64,000 nt of DNA from an uncultured Acidobacteriota bacterium. GTDB taxonomy: Bacteria; Acidobacteriota; Terriglobia; Terriglobales; Acidobacteriaceae. Both the position numbers and the translations under genes were made by a program. The notes under the pieces are model-generated. The model was not told the DNA's origin. It did no database searches and was given only the letters and a program-made list of their open reading frames with translations. Numbering within the stretch: the first letter of the stretch is position 1; each line of letters starts with the position of its first letter. The stretch is taken from NCBI GenBank assembly GCA_903832055.1, contig CAILAC010000002.1, positions 434,001 to 498,000 of the forward strand, read 5' to 3'. Positions 9,270 to 18,178 of this stretch are shown here, in pieces.

Positions 9270-10448
9270 ATGAACACATCTGCTGCTTCATTCCCTTTCG
9301 CACGCGGGCTTTGCCGATCGCGTTTTCAGTTTTCTGGACGGCTTTTGCGCGGCATTGCGCTGGCAGGTTTTGGATTGACTGTTTCATCACTGGCGCTGGC
9401 CGACTCCATCACTCTGAAGAATGGCGACCATCTGACCGGAACTGTCACGCAACTGGCTGGAGGCAAATTGACCCTGACGACGAGCTATGCCGGGGCCGTG
9501 ACCATCAGCTGGGACGAAGTGACGAACGTGAAGCTGGACAAGTCGCTTCTTTTGCCGACGGAAACCAAGAAGGGCAAGACGGTAGAGATTCACACCGAGG
9601 CGATTACCGCCATTGAGCGCACCAGCACTGGCTTTGTGGTGACTACGGCGCAGGGTCCGGAGCCGGTACCGGCGACTGGCCTGACGACGCTGCGCGATGC
9701 GGCGGCACAGCAGGCGTATGAAGCATCTCTGCGGCCGGGTTGGACACATGGATGGGCCGGTTCGACCAACGTGAGTTTTGCCCTGGCTTCGGGCAACAGC
9801 CAGACCACTTCGCTTGGTGCGGGCGTGAATGTGGCTCGCCCGACGCGCACCGACAAGACCTCACTTTACTACGCCACGATCTATTCGCATGACGGCATAC
9901 TCAAGGCCACCACAGCGGAATCGAGCACGGGCGGTCTTCGCTACGACCATAATGTGAACCCCAAGCTGTTCACGTTTGCAACGGCTGACTTAGCCACCAA
10001 CAAGCTGCAGTATCTTGACCTGCGCACGGTGCTGGGTGGCGGTTTTGGATGGCATGCGTATGCCAAGCCGATTCAACAGTTGGATGTGTTTGGCGGCGTG
10101 GTCTGGACTCATGAATCCTATGGGCAGGTGCCGATCAGCGTTACCGGCAATCCCAAGCCGACGCCTGCGTATACCAACAGCTTCGCGGCGCTTGACTTTG
10201 GCCAGCAGTATTCACGCAAGCTGGGCAAGACGAGCAGCTTTACGGAACAGGCGTATATCTTTCCGGATCTGAACGACACCAGCCAGTACCGGATGACCGG
10301 CAACGCCGCCTTGAATACGCGGATCAATTCGTTCCTGAGCTGGCAGACCGCCCTGAGTGAGACGTACGTTTCTCTGCCACCGGCGGGCACCAAGCACAAT
10401 GACCTGATACTGACGACCGGGCTCGGTTTCAGCTTCAGCAAGAAGTAG
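9270..10448 (+). CDS. DUF481 family outer-membrane protein
   Basis: 392-residue exported protein. A signal peptide (hydrophobic GIALAGFGLTVSSLALA before DS) is followed by a short SH3-like beta segment (ITLKNGDHLTGTVTQLAGGK). From about residue 145 a DUF481 beta-barrel domain like E. coli YdiY begins (GWAGSTNVSFALASGNSQTT, with alternating strands to the C-terminus GLGFSFSKK). The family is thought to sit in the outer membrane; its role is unknown and in some bacteria it responds to salt. The ATG at 9270 has AAAGGA at a normal distance; the upstream in-frame start gives a non-signal extension and was rejected. A strong terminator follows, so it is monocistronic. Confidence 0.85.
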   Translation: MNTSAASFPFARGLCRSRFQFSGRLLRGIALAGFGLTVSSLALADSITLKNGDHLTGTVTQLAGGKLTLTTSYAGAVTISWDEVTNVKLDKSLLLPTETKKGKTVEIHTEAITAIERTSTGFVVTTAQGPEPVPATGLTTLRDAAAQQAYEASLRPGWTHGWAGSTNVSFALASGNSQTTSLGAGVNVARPTRTDKTSLYYATIYSHDGILKATTAESSTGGLRYDHNVNPKLFTFATADLATNKLQYLDLRTVLGGGFGWHAYAKPIQQLDVFGGVVWTHESYGQVPISVTGNPKPTPAYTNSFAALDFGQQYSRKLGKTSSFTEQAYIFPDLNDTSQYRMTGNAALNTRINSFLSWQTALSETYVSLPPAGTKHNDLILTTGLGFSFSKK

Positions 10449-10468
10449 CCTTTTGCCGGTAGCATCCT

Positions 10469-10529
10469 GCTCTGAAGGGGGTTGGCACGTGGCGCAATGC
10501 CGCTTGAGCCACCCCTTCAGAGCTTTTTT
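10469..10529 (+). terminator. Rho-independent terminator after the DUF481 gene
   Basis: GCTCTGAAGGGG (10469-10480) pairs with CCCCTTCAGAGC (10512-10523), directly followed by TTTTTT (10524-10529). Classic intrinsic terminator with a larger GC-rich loop. Confidence 0.88.
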
Positions 10530-10710
10530 CACGATGCGGTCGATGGGCAATTGTGCAGACCTGTCGAGGCATGGCCGCAGACTGAGTTGATGACACCAAG
10601 CCAAGTAAAGCGATAAAGCTAGCCAAAACAACCCTCAAGCCTGTAGATTCTTCCGGTACACCTCTGCCTGGTTTTCCGGCTTCCTGAATTGTCTTGAGGA
10701 GAAATATCGC

Positions 10711-13449
10711 ATGAACTGCCGCACGATTTCGTCGCTGACTCACCGCTTTGTGTTCGCCACATTGCTCCCGCTGGCCCTGGTTTTCACCGCATCTGTCGTT
10801 GCAAACGGGCAGCAGCCGGACTACCAGAACACCCAGCTCAGCCCCCAGGCCCGCGCCCATGACCTGGTAAGCCGCATGACTCTCGATGAGAAGGCGGCGC
10901 AGCTCGAAGATTGGGCGACGGCGATTCCGCGCCTTGGAATTCCCGATTACCAGACATGGAATGAATCGCTGCACGGTGTGGCGCGCGCGGGTTATGCGAC
11001 GGTCTTTCCGCAGGCGATTGGCATGGCGGCGACGTGGGATCCGAAGATTGTGCACGCCATGGGCGACGTCATTTCCACCGAGGCGCGGGCGAAGTACAAC
11101 CAGGCGCAGCGCGAAGGGAACCACCGCATTTTCTACGGGCTGACTTTCTGGTCGCCCAACATCAACATTTTTCGTGATCCGCGCTGGGGACGGGGCCAGG
11201 AAACCTACGGCGAAGACCCGTTTCTGACGGGCAAACTGGGCGTCGCGTTCATTACCGGCGTGCAGGGCGATGACCCGAGCCATCCCAAAGCGATGGCGAC
11301 GAGCAAGCACTTTGCCGTGCACAGCGGCCCGGAATCGCAGCGCCACGGATTCAACGTGAATCCCAGCCCGCGCGACCTGGAAGAGACCTATCTGCCTGCC
11401 TTTCGCACAACCGTCATCGATGGCCATGTGGCCTCGGTGATGTGCGCGTACAACGCCATTGATAATGACGCTGCATGTGCGAACAAGAACCTGCTGACGG
11501 AGCATCTGCGCAAGGCGTGGGGCTTTCAGGGCTTTGTGGTTTCAGATTGCGGAGCCATCCAGGACGTGACCAACGGCCACCACAACGCGCCGGACATTCT
11601 GCACGCGTCGGTCATTTCGCTCGAAGCCGGTACGGATCTGTCATGCAGCATCTGGGCGCCGGGCTTCAACACGCTGGCAGATGCCGTGCGCCAGAAGGCG
11701 GTTTCTGAAGACCTGGTGACCCGCGCCGCTGAGCGTCTCTATACCGCGCGCTTTCAGCTTGGCCTCTTTGATGCGCCCGGCAGCAGCCCCTACGACAGCA
11801 TCCCGTTCAGCGCCAATGACTCGGCGGCCAACCGCGCCGTGGCTCTCAAGGCAGCTGAAGAAGCGATTGTCCTGCTCAAGAACGATGGCACCCTGCCGCT
11901 CACCAAGGCCGCCAACATCGCGGTAGTCGGCCCCGAGGCTGACCTTATCTATGGCATCGAAGGCAACTACAACGGCGTTCCGCATCACCCGGTAGAGCCG
12001 GTGGACGGCATCACAGCCCAGTTCAAGAATGCGCAGATTCACTACGCCCAGGGCGCAACGCTTGCTGAGGGTTCGGGGGTACCGGTTCCGCGAACAGCCT
12101 TCAATGGCGGCGCGGGGTTGACCACGGAATACTTCGCCACCACCGATTGGACTGGTCGCCCGGTCGCCGTCGGCACAGACCACAACATTCAGGCGGAGTG
12201 GGGCGATTCGCTGCCGGTGCCTGAGATTCGCACGCACAACTACTCGGTGCGCTGGAGCGGCAAGCTCACAGTGCCGGCGGCTGGACACTATACCTTCTCG
12301 GTCGAACCGGCTGATTCCTTCCCGTATTCGCCCAAAGACAGCGTTCGCATCACGCTTGACGGCAAGGTGATTGCGGAGGGCAGTTTGCGCAAATCCAGCG
12401 ACTCGCTGAATATGGGCAACTTCAAGTTTGCTCCGGGAGCGTCGCCCACGGCACCGCCGGTCATGAATGGCGGCGGAACGGTGGTGGTCTCGTATGACTT
12501 CGCCGATACCAATCCGCATGACTTCAAGCTGGAGTACAGCCACTCCGGCGACCAGGCTGGTGGAGGCGTCTACTTCAAGTGGCAGGCTCCGGCGCAGGCT
12601 CTGCTCGATGAGGCTGTTGCAGCCGCTAACAAGTCCGATGTTGTGGTGGTCTTCGTGGGTCTCGATGCTCAGCTTGAGGGCGAAGAGATGGACGTGAAGA
12701 TTGACGGCTTTGCTGGCGGCGACCGCACCAAGATTGCGTTGCCTGCTTCCCAGGAAAAGCTCATTGAAGCCGTCGCGGCCACCGGCAAGCCCGTAGTTGT
12801 GGTGGTGCAGAGCGGCTCGGCAATTGCTTTGCCGTGGGCGCAGGAGCATGCTGCGGCGATTCTGGAAGCGTGGTACCCCGGCGTCGAGGGTGGCACAGCC
12901 ATTGCCCGCACGCTTGCCGGGCTCAACAACCCAGCTGGCCGCCTGCCTGTCACCTTCTACAAGGGAGTGGAGGATTTGCCGGCGTTTACCGACTACGCGC
13001 TCAAGGGCCGCACCTACCGCTACTACACGGGCAAACCGGAGTGGGGCTTTGGATTTGGGCTGAGCTATTCCAAGTTCACCTACGGCCCTGTGAATCTGTC
13101 TTCAGCCTCGCTCAAAGCTGGCGAACCGCTTAGCGCCACGGTCAGCGTGACGAACGCGAGTGCTCTCGCTGGCGACGAGGTGGTTGAAGCCTATTTGAAG
13201 ACGCCTCAGACCGGTGGCCCTATTCACTCGCTTGCGGCCTTTGAGCGGGTGCACCTGCAGGCTGGTGAAACCCGCGATGTCACGCTGCACTTCGATCCCC
13301 GCACGCTCTCCAGTGTGGACGAGAAGGGCGAGCGAGCGGTTCTGGCCGGCAAGTACACGCTGACGCTGGCGAGCACTCAACCGGATGAGACCAAAACCAA
13401 GTCGGAAACCAGCTTTACCGTAGTCGGGACGCAGCCGCTGCCTCGCTAG
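10711..13449 (+). CDS. GH3 beta-glycosidase with PA14 domain
   Basis: Exported family 3 glycoside hydrolase of 912 residues (beta-glucosidase or beta-xylosidase type), removing terminal sugars from oligosaccharides in the periplasm or outside. Order: signal peptide (1-33); (beta/alpha)8 domain with SKHFAVHSGPESQRHGF and the nucleophile Asp279 in FVVSDCGA; second alpha/beta domain (PVVVVVQSGSAIALPWA) interrupted by a PA14 insert (about residues 470-630, YFATTDWTGRPV through GVYFKWQAP); C-terminal fibronectin-III-like domain (GDEVVEAYLKTP). The start ATG has GAGGAG upstream. It is followed by a terminator and then a LacI regulator on the same strand, a plausible controller. The exact sugar specificity is not determinable. 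Confidence 0.95.
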   Translation: MNCRTISSLTHRFVFATLLPLALVFTASVVANGQQPDYQNTQLSPQARAHDLVSRMTLDEKAAQLEDWATAIPRLGIPDYQTWNESLHGVARAGYATVFPQAIGMAATWDPKIVHAMGDVISTEARAKYNQAQREGNHRIFYGLTFWSPNINIFRDPRWGRGQETYGEDPFLTGKLGVAFITGVQGDDPSHPKAMATSKHFAVHSGPESQRHGFNVNPSPRDLEETYLPAFRTTVIDGHVASVMCAYNAIDNDAACANKNLLTEHLRKAWGFQGFVVSDCGAIQDVTNGHHNAPDILHASVISLEAGTDLSCSIWAPGFNTLADAVRQKAVSEDLVTRAAERLYTARFQLGLFDAPGSSPYDSIPFSANDSAANRAVALKAAEEAIVLLKNDGTLPLTKAANIAVVGPEADLIYGIEGNYNGVPHHPVEPVDGITAQFKNAQIHYAQGATLAEGSGVPVPRTAFNGGAGLTTEYFATTDWTGRPVAVGTDHNIQAEWGDSLPVPEIRTHNYSVRWSGKLTVPAAGHYTFSVEPADSFPYSPKDSVRITLDGKVIAEGSLRKSSDSLNMGNFKFAPGASPTAPPVMNGGGTVVVSYDFADTNPHDFKLEYSHSGDQAGGGVYFKWQAPAQALLDEAVAAANKSDVVVVFVGLDAQLEGEEMDVKIDGFAGGDRTKIALPASQEKLIEAVAATGKPVVVVVQSGSAIALPWAQEHAAAILEAWYPGVEGGTAIARTLAGLNNPAGRLPVTFYKGVEDLPAFTDYALKGRTYRYYTGKPEWGFGFGLSYSKFTYGPVNLSSASLKAGEPLSATVSVTNASALAGDEVVEAYLKTPQTGGPIHSLAAFERVHLQAGETRDVTLHFDPRTLSSVDEKGERAVLAGKYTLTLASTQPDETKTKSETSFTVVGTQPLPR

Positions 13450-13466
13450 AGCAAAAAACAACTCCT

Positions 13467-13512
13467 GAGACCCCACCCATGTGCGCAGTGAATGCGACAA
13501 GAGTGGGGTCTC
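13467..13512 (+). terminator. Terminator hairpin after the GH3 gene
   Basis: GAGACCCCAC (13467-13476) pairs perfectly with GTGGGGTCTC (13503-13512), followed by TTAACAGTTGT. It separates the GH3 gene from the LacI regulator. Confidence 0.75.
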
Positions 13513-13613
13513 TTAACAGTTGTGAAATAAATTAAGCAACATTGTTATATCAATCACTCAAAAGAACTTCTCAAATCTTGGTACCTGAATCAAAATGCGG
13601 TACCCTAGGTTTT

Positions 13614-14693
13614 GTGAGTCGTAAAGGAAGCCGTACCACCGTATCCAGCAAACCAGACATTCGAACCGTAGCCGCTTTGGCCAAGGTTTCGATTGCTACA
13701 GTGTCGCGCACAATCAATTCTTCGCCGGCTGTCAGCGACAAGCTTGCTCAGCGCGTCTGGCAGGCGATTGAGCAGCTCAACTACTTCCCCAACACCCACG
13801 CGCGCAGCCTGGTCTCGGGCCGCAGCCGCATCTTTGGCATCATCGTCGAAAACATGACCAACCCATTCTTTCCTGAACTGATTTCCAGTTTTGAAGAGAT
13901 TGCGGTCGCGAATGGCTACGAGATCCTTGTCAGCTCCACCAATATCAACTCGGCCAGCCAGCTGACCGGTTGCGTGCGCCGCATGCTGGAGCGCAAGGTT
14001 GAGGGCGTGGCCGTGCTGACCTTTGGCAGCGAAGAATCGGTGCTTGACCAGCTCGCCGTCCACAACATGCCGATCGTGCTGTGTGAATTCCACGTGGATG
14101 ACCCGAAGATTTCGACCATCCTGCTCGACTATTCAGCTGGAATTCACGCGGCTGTAGCGCACCTCGTCAAGCTGGGCCATTCGCGCATCGGCTTTCTGGC
14201 TGGGCCGCACACTTTGCACTCAGCGATTACACGTCTTGAAGCCTTTCAGCAGACGATGGTTGAATCAAACCTCGAGGTGCACAAGAACTGGATTATCGAG
14301 TGCGACCACACACTCAAGGGCGGCGTTGCCGGGTTTGGCAAGCTGATGAACCTCGAATCGCGGCCTACGGCTCTGATCTGCTCCAACGACATGACGGCCA
14401 TTGGCGTTTTGCGCGCGGTCTACATGGCGGGTCTGCGTGTGCCAGAGGACCTCTCGGTAATCGGCCTTGATGACATTGACTTTGCTGAATTCACCCTGCC
14501 TCCACTGACTACAATCCGCCTTTCACGGGTTGAGCTTGCCAGAGCGGCCTTCGACGCGCTGCTCTTCCAGGCTGAAAATTCGGCAAACCCGGCGGCACCG
14601 TCTGCTATCCAGCGTGAGTTTCTGGTCTCGACCACGCTTGTGGTACGCGGCTCGACCGCGCCTCCAGCCGAGGAAAAGAATCTGCAGGGCTGA
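13614..14693 (+). CDS. LacI family transcriptional regulator
   Basis: LacI/GalR-type DNA-binding regulator. The N-terminal helix-turn-helix and hinge are clear (TVAALAKVSIATVSRTIN, then RVWQAIEQLNYFPNTHARSL), followed by a periplasmic-binding-protein-like sensor domain (FGIIVENMTNPFFPEL through SVIGLDDIDFAEFTLPPLTT). The frame is open from a TTG at 13542, but the GTG at 13614 gives a more usual N-terminus with a weak AGG upstream; the start is uncertain. Its position next to the GH3 gene and near the sugar porter suggests control of sugar-utilisation genes. The region before the start contains two copies of GGTACC, 19 bp apart, which could be an autoregulatory site. The effector sugar is unknown. 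Confidence 0.92.
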   Translation: MSRKGSRTTVSSKPDIRTVAALAKVSIATVSRTINSSPAVSDKLAQRVWQAIEQLNYFPNTHARSLVSGRSRIFGIIVENMTNPFFPELISSFEEIAVANGYEILVSSTNINSASQLTGCVRRMLERKVEGVAVLTFGSEESVLDQLAVHNMPIVLCEFHVDDPKISTILLDYSAGIHAAVAHLVKLGHSRIGFLAGPHTLHSAITRLEAFQQTMVESNLEVHKNWIIECDHTLKGGVAGFGKLMNLESRPTALICSNDMTAIGVLRAVYMAGLRVPEDLSVIGLDDIDFAEFTLPPLTTIRLSRVELARAAFDALLFQAENSANPAAPSAIQREFLVSTTLVVRGSTAPPAEEKNLQG

Positions 14694-14720
14694 AGCGCCG
14701 CTCTCGCGAGTGAACTGACC

Positions 14721-15467
14721 TCAGTTCCCCGAGCGCATCCCCGAGACCGTGTCGTGTGCGCGCCAGGCGGCGGCTTTGCGATCGGGAAAAGCTTCCGGGG
14801 TTCCAAACCGCACTACTGCTGAAAACCTTTCAACACCGAGCACCTGCAGCAGGTGGGGCAGGAACGGATCGTTGCCGAACCAGCACAGATCGCGCTCAGT
14901 GGCGCTGCCATGCGCCTCGTAGAAGACTGCGGCGGGTGTCACCGTCAATCCTCTTTTGATCGCCGGTTCAAACAGGGTTGAATGAAATCGTTGGACTTCG
15001 ATGCCGTCTGTACTCGTGCCCTCGGGAAAGAAAAGCACCGGAACCCCGATGGCAAGCCGCTCGGAGATCGCCTGCGCTGTTTCCCAGGCACTTGCGCGGC
15101 TGGCTCGATCAACGAAGATCGTACCTCCCATACGCGCCAGTGAACCAAAGCCCGGCCAATCAGCGATTTCAATCTTGGAAACAAAGGCGCAGGGAACGGC
15201 CGCGCTCAGTATTGCAATATCCAGATAACTCAGATGGTTGGCGACGATGAGCGTAGGGCCGACAGGCAACCTGCCCTCGATGCGATAGTGAATTCCCATC
15301 GCCGGGAGCGTAATACGTCCGCAGAAATGCATCCACTGGGCCTTCTGCTGCGCCGTCACTTCCCTGCCCCGCAGTGCGGCCATCAGACGCAGTGCCTGAA
15401 AGTGCAGAAAGCAGAACAAAAGAGATAGCAACAGGACAAAGCCGCGGCGAACGGCCCGCAGACTCAC
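14721..15467 (-). CDS. olsA: 1-acyl-glycerol-3-phosphate-type O-acyltransferase (OlsA/PlsC family)
   Basis: Membrane-associated PlsC-family acyltransferase, 248 residues, with an N-terminal hydrophobic helix (GFVLLLSLLFCFLHFQAL), the catalytic NHLSYLD (NHx4D box, about residues 76-82) and FPEGTSTDG. The start is a GTG whose GTGA overlaps the stop codon of the upstream N-acyltransferase gene, so translation of the two is coupled. This pairing points to OlsA, which adds the second acyl chain to lyso-ornithine lipid, rather than general phosphatidic acid synthesis. The family call is firm; the OlsA role is inferred from the neighbour. Confidence 0.8.
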   Translation of the reverse strand: MSLRAVRRGFVLLLSLLFCFLHFQALRLMAALRGREVTAQQKAQWMHFCGRITLPAMGIHYRIEGRLPVGPTLIVANHLSYLDIAILSAAVPCAFVSKIEIADWPGFGSLARMGGTIFVDRASRASAWETAQAISERLAIGVPVLFFPEGTSTDGIEVQRFHSTLFEPAIKRGLTVTPAAVFYEAHGSATERDLCWFGNDPFLPHLLQVLGVERFSAVVRFGTPEAFPDRKAAAWRAHDTVSGMRSGN

Positions 15468-16399
15468 CCGGCCAGCGGAGCCAGGAACCGGTTCCGCGCA
15501 GACGACGTAATCGCGCGCAGATCAAGAAGTGTCAGGAAGTCGATGGTGCCAAATTCCTTGTCCCAGGCCGGCGCACTGCAGATGCGCGCCCCGATTGCCA
15601 GATAAGTCTTCAGGAGCTTGGGTGCCTTGGTGGGGACGGCATCCGGCTCTGTAACCTGCTCTTCTCCCTCGCCCGGGCAGACAAAACCCGTCATGGGGTG
15701 TGTCTCAAATTCATGAGACGCGCGGTACTGGCCGAGCTGGGCGTACATCTCCCAGCCCTCCCGCGGATCCACGGAATTGAGCGACGAGCAACCGATCAGG
15801 TAGCGCAACTGCATATCGGTAGCATACTGCGCAATGCCGCGCCAGAGCAGGGTCAGCACTTCGGGGGTGCGATGTTCGCGATCGATGGCGGCCCGGCCCA
15901 GCTCCAGAATTTCGCCGCGCATGGCCTCGTAGGGCGAAAAATCAAATTCCTGTTCAGAGTAGTAGCCCAGATTGTGCGCAGCCGTCACACCGGACTGCAT
16001 CCGGTATGTGCCCACGATACGGCGGGCTGAACCGGTCTCAGCCTGCTTGTCTTCGACGATCAGGTGTTCGCAAAAGAGGTCGAAGTGGTCGGTATCGAGG
16101 CCGGTTTCGTAAGATGCCTCAAGCCCCTTGCCCAGCTCAATATTGAATACCTTGAAGCGCAACCGGCAAACGGCGTCGCGGTCGGCAACAGTCTCAGCAA
16201 GGCGCAGTCGGTAGCGGCCGACCTCGGCATGGATGCGGGGACGCGCAGCCCGTAGAGGAACGGCGACGCGCAACTCCGGCGTCGAGACATTCCCGGCAGC
16301 CCCGGCAACAACCCCGCCACCCGAAAGAGAAACATCCCAAAGCGGCGAAACAGCCACCGCCATCCTGGAAGGAACCTGCAATCTTGTCTGAGATTTCAC
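15464..16399 (-). CDS. olsB: OlsB-like N-acyltransferase (GNAT fold, ornithine-lipid synthesis)
   Basis: 311-residue protein with the acetyltransferase-like domain shared by OlsB and hemolysin-related acyltransferases (YRLRLAETVADRDAVCRLRF, then DHFDLFCEHLIVED, ELGRAAIDREHR, GCSSLN). OlsB transfers a 3-hydroxyacyl chain from acyl-ACP to the alpha-amino group of ornithine, giving lyso-ornithine lipid. The N-terminal about 50 residues are low-complexity and may be partly untranslated. It overlaps the downstream PlsC-type gene by 4 nt, exactly the arrangement expected for an olsBA operon. Ornithine lipids replace phospholipids under phosphate limitation in other bacteria. The acyl acceptor could also be another amino acid. 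Confidence 0.8.
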   Translation of the reverse strand: MKSQTRLQVPSRMAVAVSPLWDVSLSGGGVVAGAAGNVSTPELRVAVPLRAARPRIHAEVGRYRLRLAETVADRDAVCRLRFKVFNIELGKGLEASYETGLDTDHFDLFCEHLIVEDKQAETGSARRIVGTYRMQSGVTAAHNLGYYSEQEFDFSPYEAMRGEILELGRAAIDREHRTPEVLTLLWRGIAQYATDMQLRYLIGCSSLNSVDPREGWEMYAQLGQYRASHEFETHPMTGFVCPGEGEEQVTEPDAVPTKAPKLLKTYLAIGARICSAPAWDKEFGTIDFLTLLDLRAITSSARNRFLAPLAG

Positions 16400-16499
16400 T
16401 GGACGATTATGGCAAGAACTTTGCTAAAGGATGGTGAACCCTGTGCGAACGGAGTGCAAATTGTTGGGTTCTGCGCCGGGTAGATGCGCGAGACTGGCC

Positions 16500-16781
16500 C
16501 TAGACCAGGCCCCCGGCAATCGAAGGGATCACCAGCACTTCATCGCCATCCTGAAAGGCGTAGCCCTCGTTGCCGAGGAAGCGGATGTCTTCTTCGTTGA
16601 CGTAGAAGTTGATGAATTTGCGCACCTGGCCGTCTTCTCCGCGCAGGTGCTGGCGGAGTGCGGGGAAACGGGCTTCCATGTCTTTGACCAGCTCGGGCAG
16701 ATTGGCGGCGGTGCTTTCGATTTCGCGAACGTTGTTGGTGTGCTTTTGAAACGCGTTGGGCAATAGAACCTTAATCGGCAT
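16500..16781 (-). CDS. CysO/MoaD/ThiS-like sulfur-carrier protein with GGLV tail
   Basis: 93-residue ubiquitin-fold sulfur carrier. It resembles mycobacterial CysO in length and in the block KFINFYVNEEDIRFLG followed by DGDEVLVIPSIAGG. Sulfur carriers bear sulfide as a thiocarboxylate on a terminal Gly-Gly; here two residues, Leu-Val, follow the Gly-Gly, so a protease would have to trim it, as reported for QbsE and HcyS. The ATG overlaps the end of the upstream threonine-synthase-like gene by 11 nt and uses a Shine-Dalgarno (GGGAG) inside it, so the two are translationally coupled and stoichiometrically linked. It lies downstream of a SAM riboswitch. No activating E1-like enzyme or JAMM protease is encoded in the window. 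Confidence 0.9.
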   Translation of the reverse strand: MPIKVLLPNAFQKHTNNVREIESTAANLPELVKDMEARFPALRQHLRGEDGQVRKFINFYVNEEDIRFLGNEGYAFQDGDEVLVIPSIAGGLV

Positions 16782-18054
16782 AGACCGCTCCCGCCAGGCT
16801 CAGTGCCCGACCATTCTCAAGTTTATCCTGCTGCTCTATATAGGCTGCAAAGTCTGCCATGCGGGGCCGCACGGCTTCGTGCGCCTCGTAGGCGCCTTGC
16901 AGCACGTCGGTGGTTTTAAGGCCGTTGCCGGTGATGCAGCTGACGGTCAGTTCGTCTGCCTTGATGCGGCCGCTGGCGTAGAGGCGGGCGGTGACAGCGG
17001 TGGTGACGCCGCCGGCTGTTTCGGTGAAGACGCCCTCGGTCTCGGCGAGCTCCTGAATGCCGGAGACGATCTCAACGTCTGAAACATCCTCAGCCCAGCC
17101 GCCGGAGTCGCGAATGGCGCGAATCGCATAGGGACCATCAGCGGGGTTGCCGATCGCCAGCGAACGCGCAATGGTGTTGGGGCGCTGCGGCTCAATGCCG
17201 TCTGCACCGTTGCGCACGGCGGTGGTGATCGGCGAACAGCCGGTGGCCTGCGCGCCAAAGAACTTCACAGGCTTGTCGGCGACGAGACCGAGGGCGACGA
17301 GTTCCTTGAACGCCTTGCGAATCTTGGTGATGAGCGAGCCGCCGGCCATGGGCACGACGACGTTATCAGGCAGACGCCAGCCGAGCTGCTCGGCGATTTC
17401 AAAGCCGACCGACTTCGAACCCTCGGCGTAGTAGGGGCGCAGGTTTACGTTGACAAAGCCCCAATTGTACTTCTCTGCAATCTGCGAGCAGAGGCGGTTG
17501 CAGTGGTCGTAGTTGCCGTCAATGCGAATCAGGTTTGCGCCGTAGACCTGGGTATTGAGGATCTTGGCTGGTTCCAGATCGCCGGGAACGAGGATGTAGG
17601 TCTTCAGGCCGAGGCGGGCGGCTCCGGCGGCGACCGCGTTGGCGAGATTGCCGGTAGATGAGCAGCCGACGGTGTCGAATCCGAACGAAACGGCGTTGGC
17701 GAGGGCAACAGCAACGACGCGATCTTTGAAGCTGAGGGTGGGCAGGCAGACGGCGTCATTTTTGATGTAGAGGTTTTTTGCGCCAATGCGGGCACCGAGC
17801 CGGGGAGCTTCCATCAACGGCGTCAGGCCGGTCGGCGTCGTGGGAATGTAGCTGTCGGCAACCGGGAGCAGCGCACGGTAGCGCCATATGTTCAACGGGC
17901 CGCTCTGGATGGCGTCGCGCGTGAAGCGGCTGCGGGCGTAGTCCAGGTCAAAATCTACTTCCAGGGGAGAAAAACAGTCGTCACAGATCGAAAGGGGCTG
18001 ATTCCCATAGCTCTTGCCGCACTCCCGACATCGCAATTCGTAAGCCGTCGTCAC
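16771..18054 (-). CDS. thrC: Threonine-synthase-like PLP enzyme, SAM-riboswitch controlled
   Basis: 427-residue fold-type-II PLP enzyme. An N-terminal zinc-ribbon-like element (Cys9, Cys12, Cys24, Cys27) precedes the PLP lysine in LSFKDR and the phosphate-binding CSSTGNLANAVAAGAA. By family it is threonine synthase (O-phosphohomoserine to threonine), close in fold to cysteine synthases. Start is a GTG with GAGG at 5 nt. Two things argue for a sulfur role or at least methionine-linked control: the leader is an S-box SAM riboswitch with terminator, and the next gene, overlapping by 11 nt, is a CysO-like sulfur carrier. It may therefore use a protein thiocarboxylate to make homocysteine or cysteine, or be a true threonine synthase shut down with methionine synthesis. 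Sequence alone does not decide. Confidence 0.9.
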   Translation of the reverse strand: MTTAYELRCRECGKSYGNQPLSICDDCFSPLEVDFDLDYARSRFTRDAIQSGPLNIWRYRALLPVADSYIPTTPTGLTPLMEAPRLGARIGAKNLYIKNDAVCLPTLSFKDRVVAVALANAVSFGFDTVGCSSTGNLANAVAAGAARLGLKTYILVPGDLEPAKILNTQVYGANLIRIDGNYDHCNRLCSQIAEKYNWGFVNVNLRPYYAEGSKSVGFEIAEQLGWRLPDNVVVPMAGGSLITKIRKAFKELVALGLVADKPVKFFGAQATGCSPITTAVRNGADGIEPQRPNTIARSLAIGNPADGPYAIRAIRDSGGWAEDVSDVEIVSGIQELAETEGVFTETAGGVTTAVTARLYASGRIKADELTVSCITGNGLKTTDVLQGAYEAHEAVRPRMADFAAYIEQQDKLENGRALSLAGAVYAD

Positions 18055-18141
18055 AGTTCCCTCGCAGTATGCGAGAGCAGTTGGAAAACGAGTACGCCTA
18101 AACCGACTCCATTTGGAGTGAACTGAGAGGATTCTGTCTGC

Positions 18142-18177
18142 AAAAACGCCCCGGACCCCAGGTCCAGAAGCATTTTT
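18142..18177 (-). terminator. Riboswitch expression-platform terminator
   Basis: Immediately after the SAM aptamer: a stem of 16 pairs, including the run AAAAA/TTTTT at its base and GGACC/GGTCC at the top, with one bulged U and a UGG loop, ending in a UUUUU tract. It lies about 90 nt before the start codon, so SAM binding would favour premature termination. Confidence 0.85.
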
Positions 18178-18178
18178 C

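Noticed and set aside
8816-9277. 153-codon minus-strand frame between the porter and DUF481 genes
   Set aside because: No start signal, no recognisable domain, and overlaps the DUF481 start.
11641-12849. 402-codon minus-strand frame
   Set aside because: Antisense to the GH3 gene, which has all catalytic motifs.
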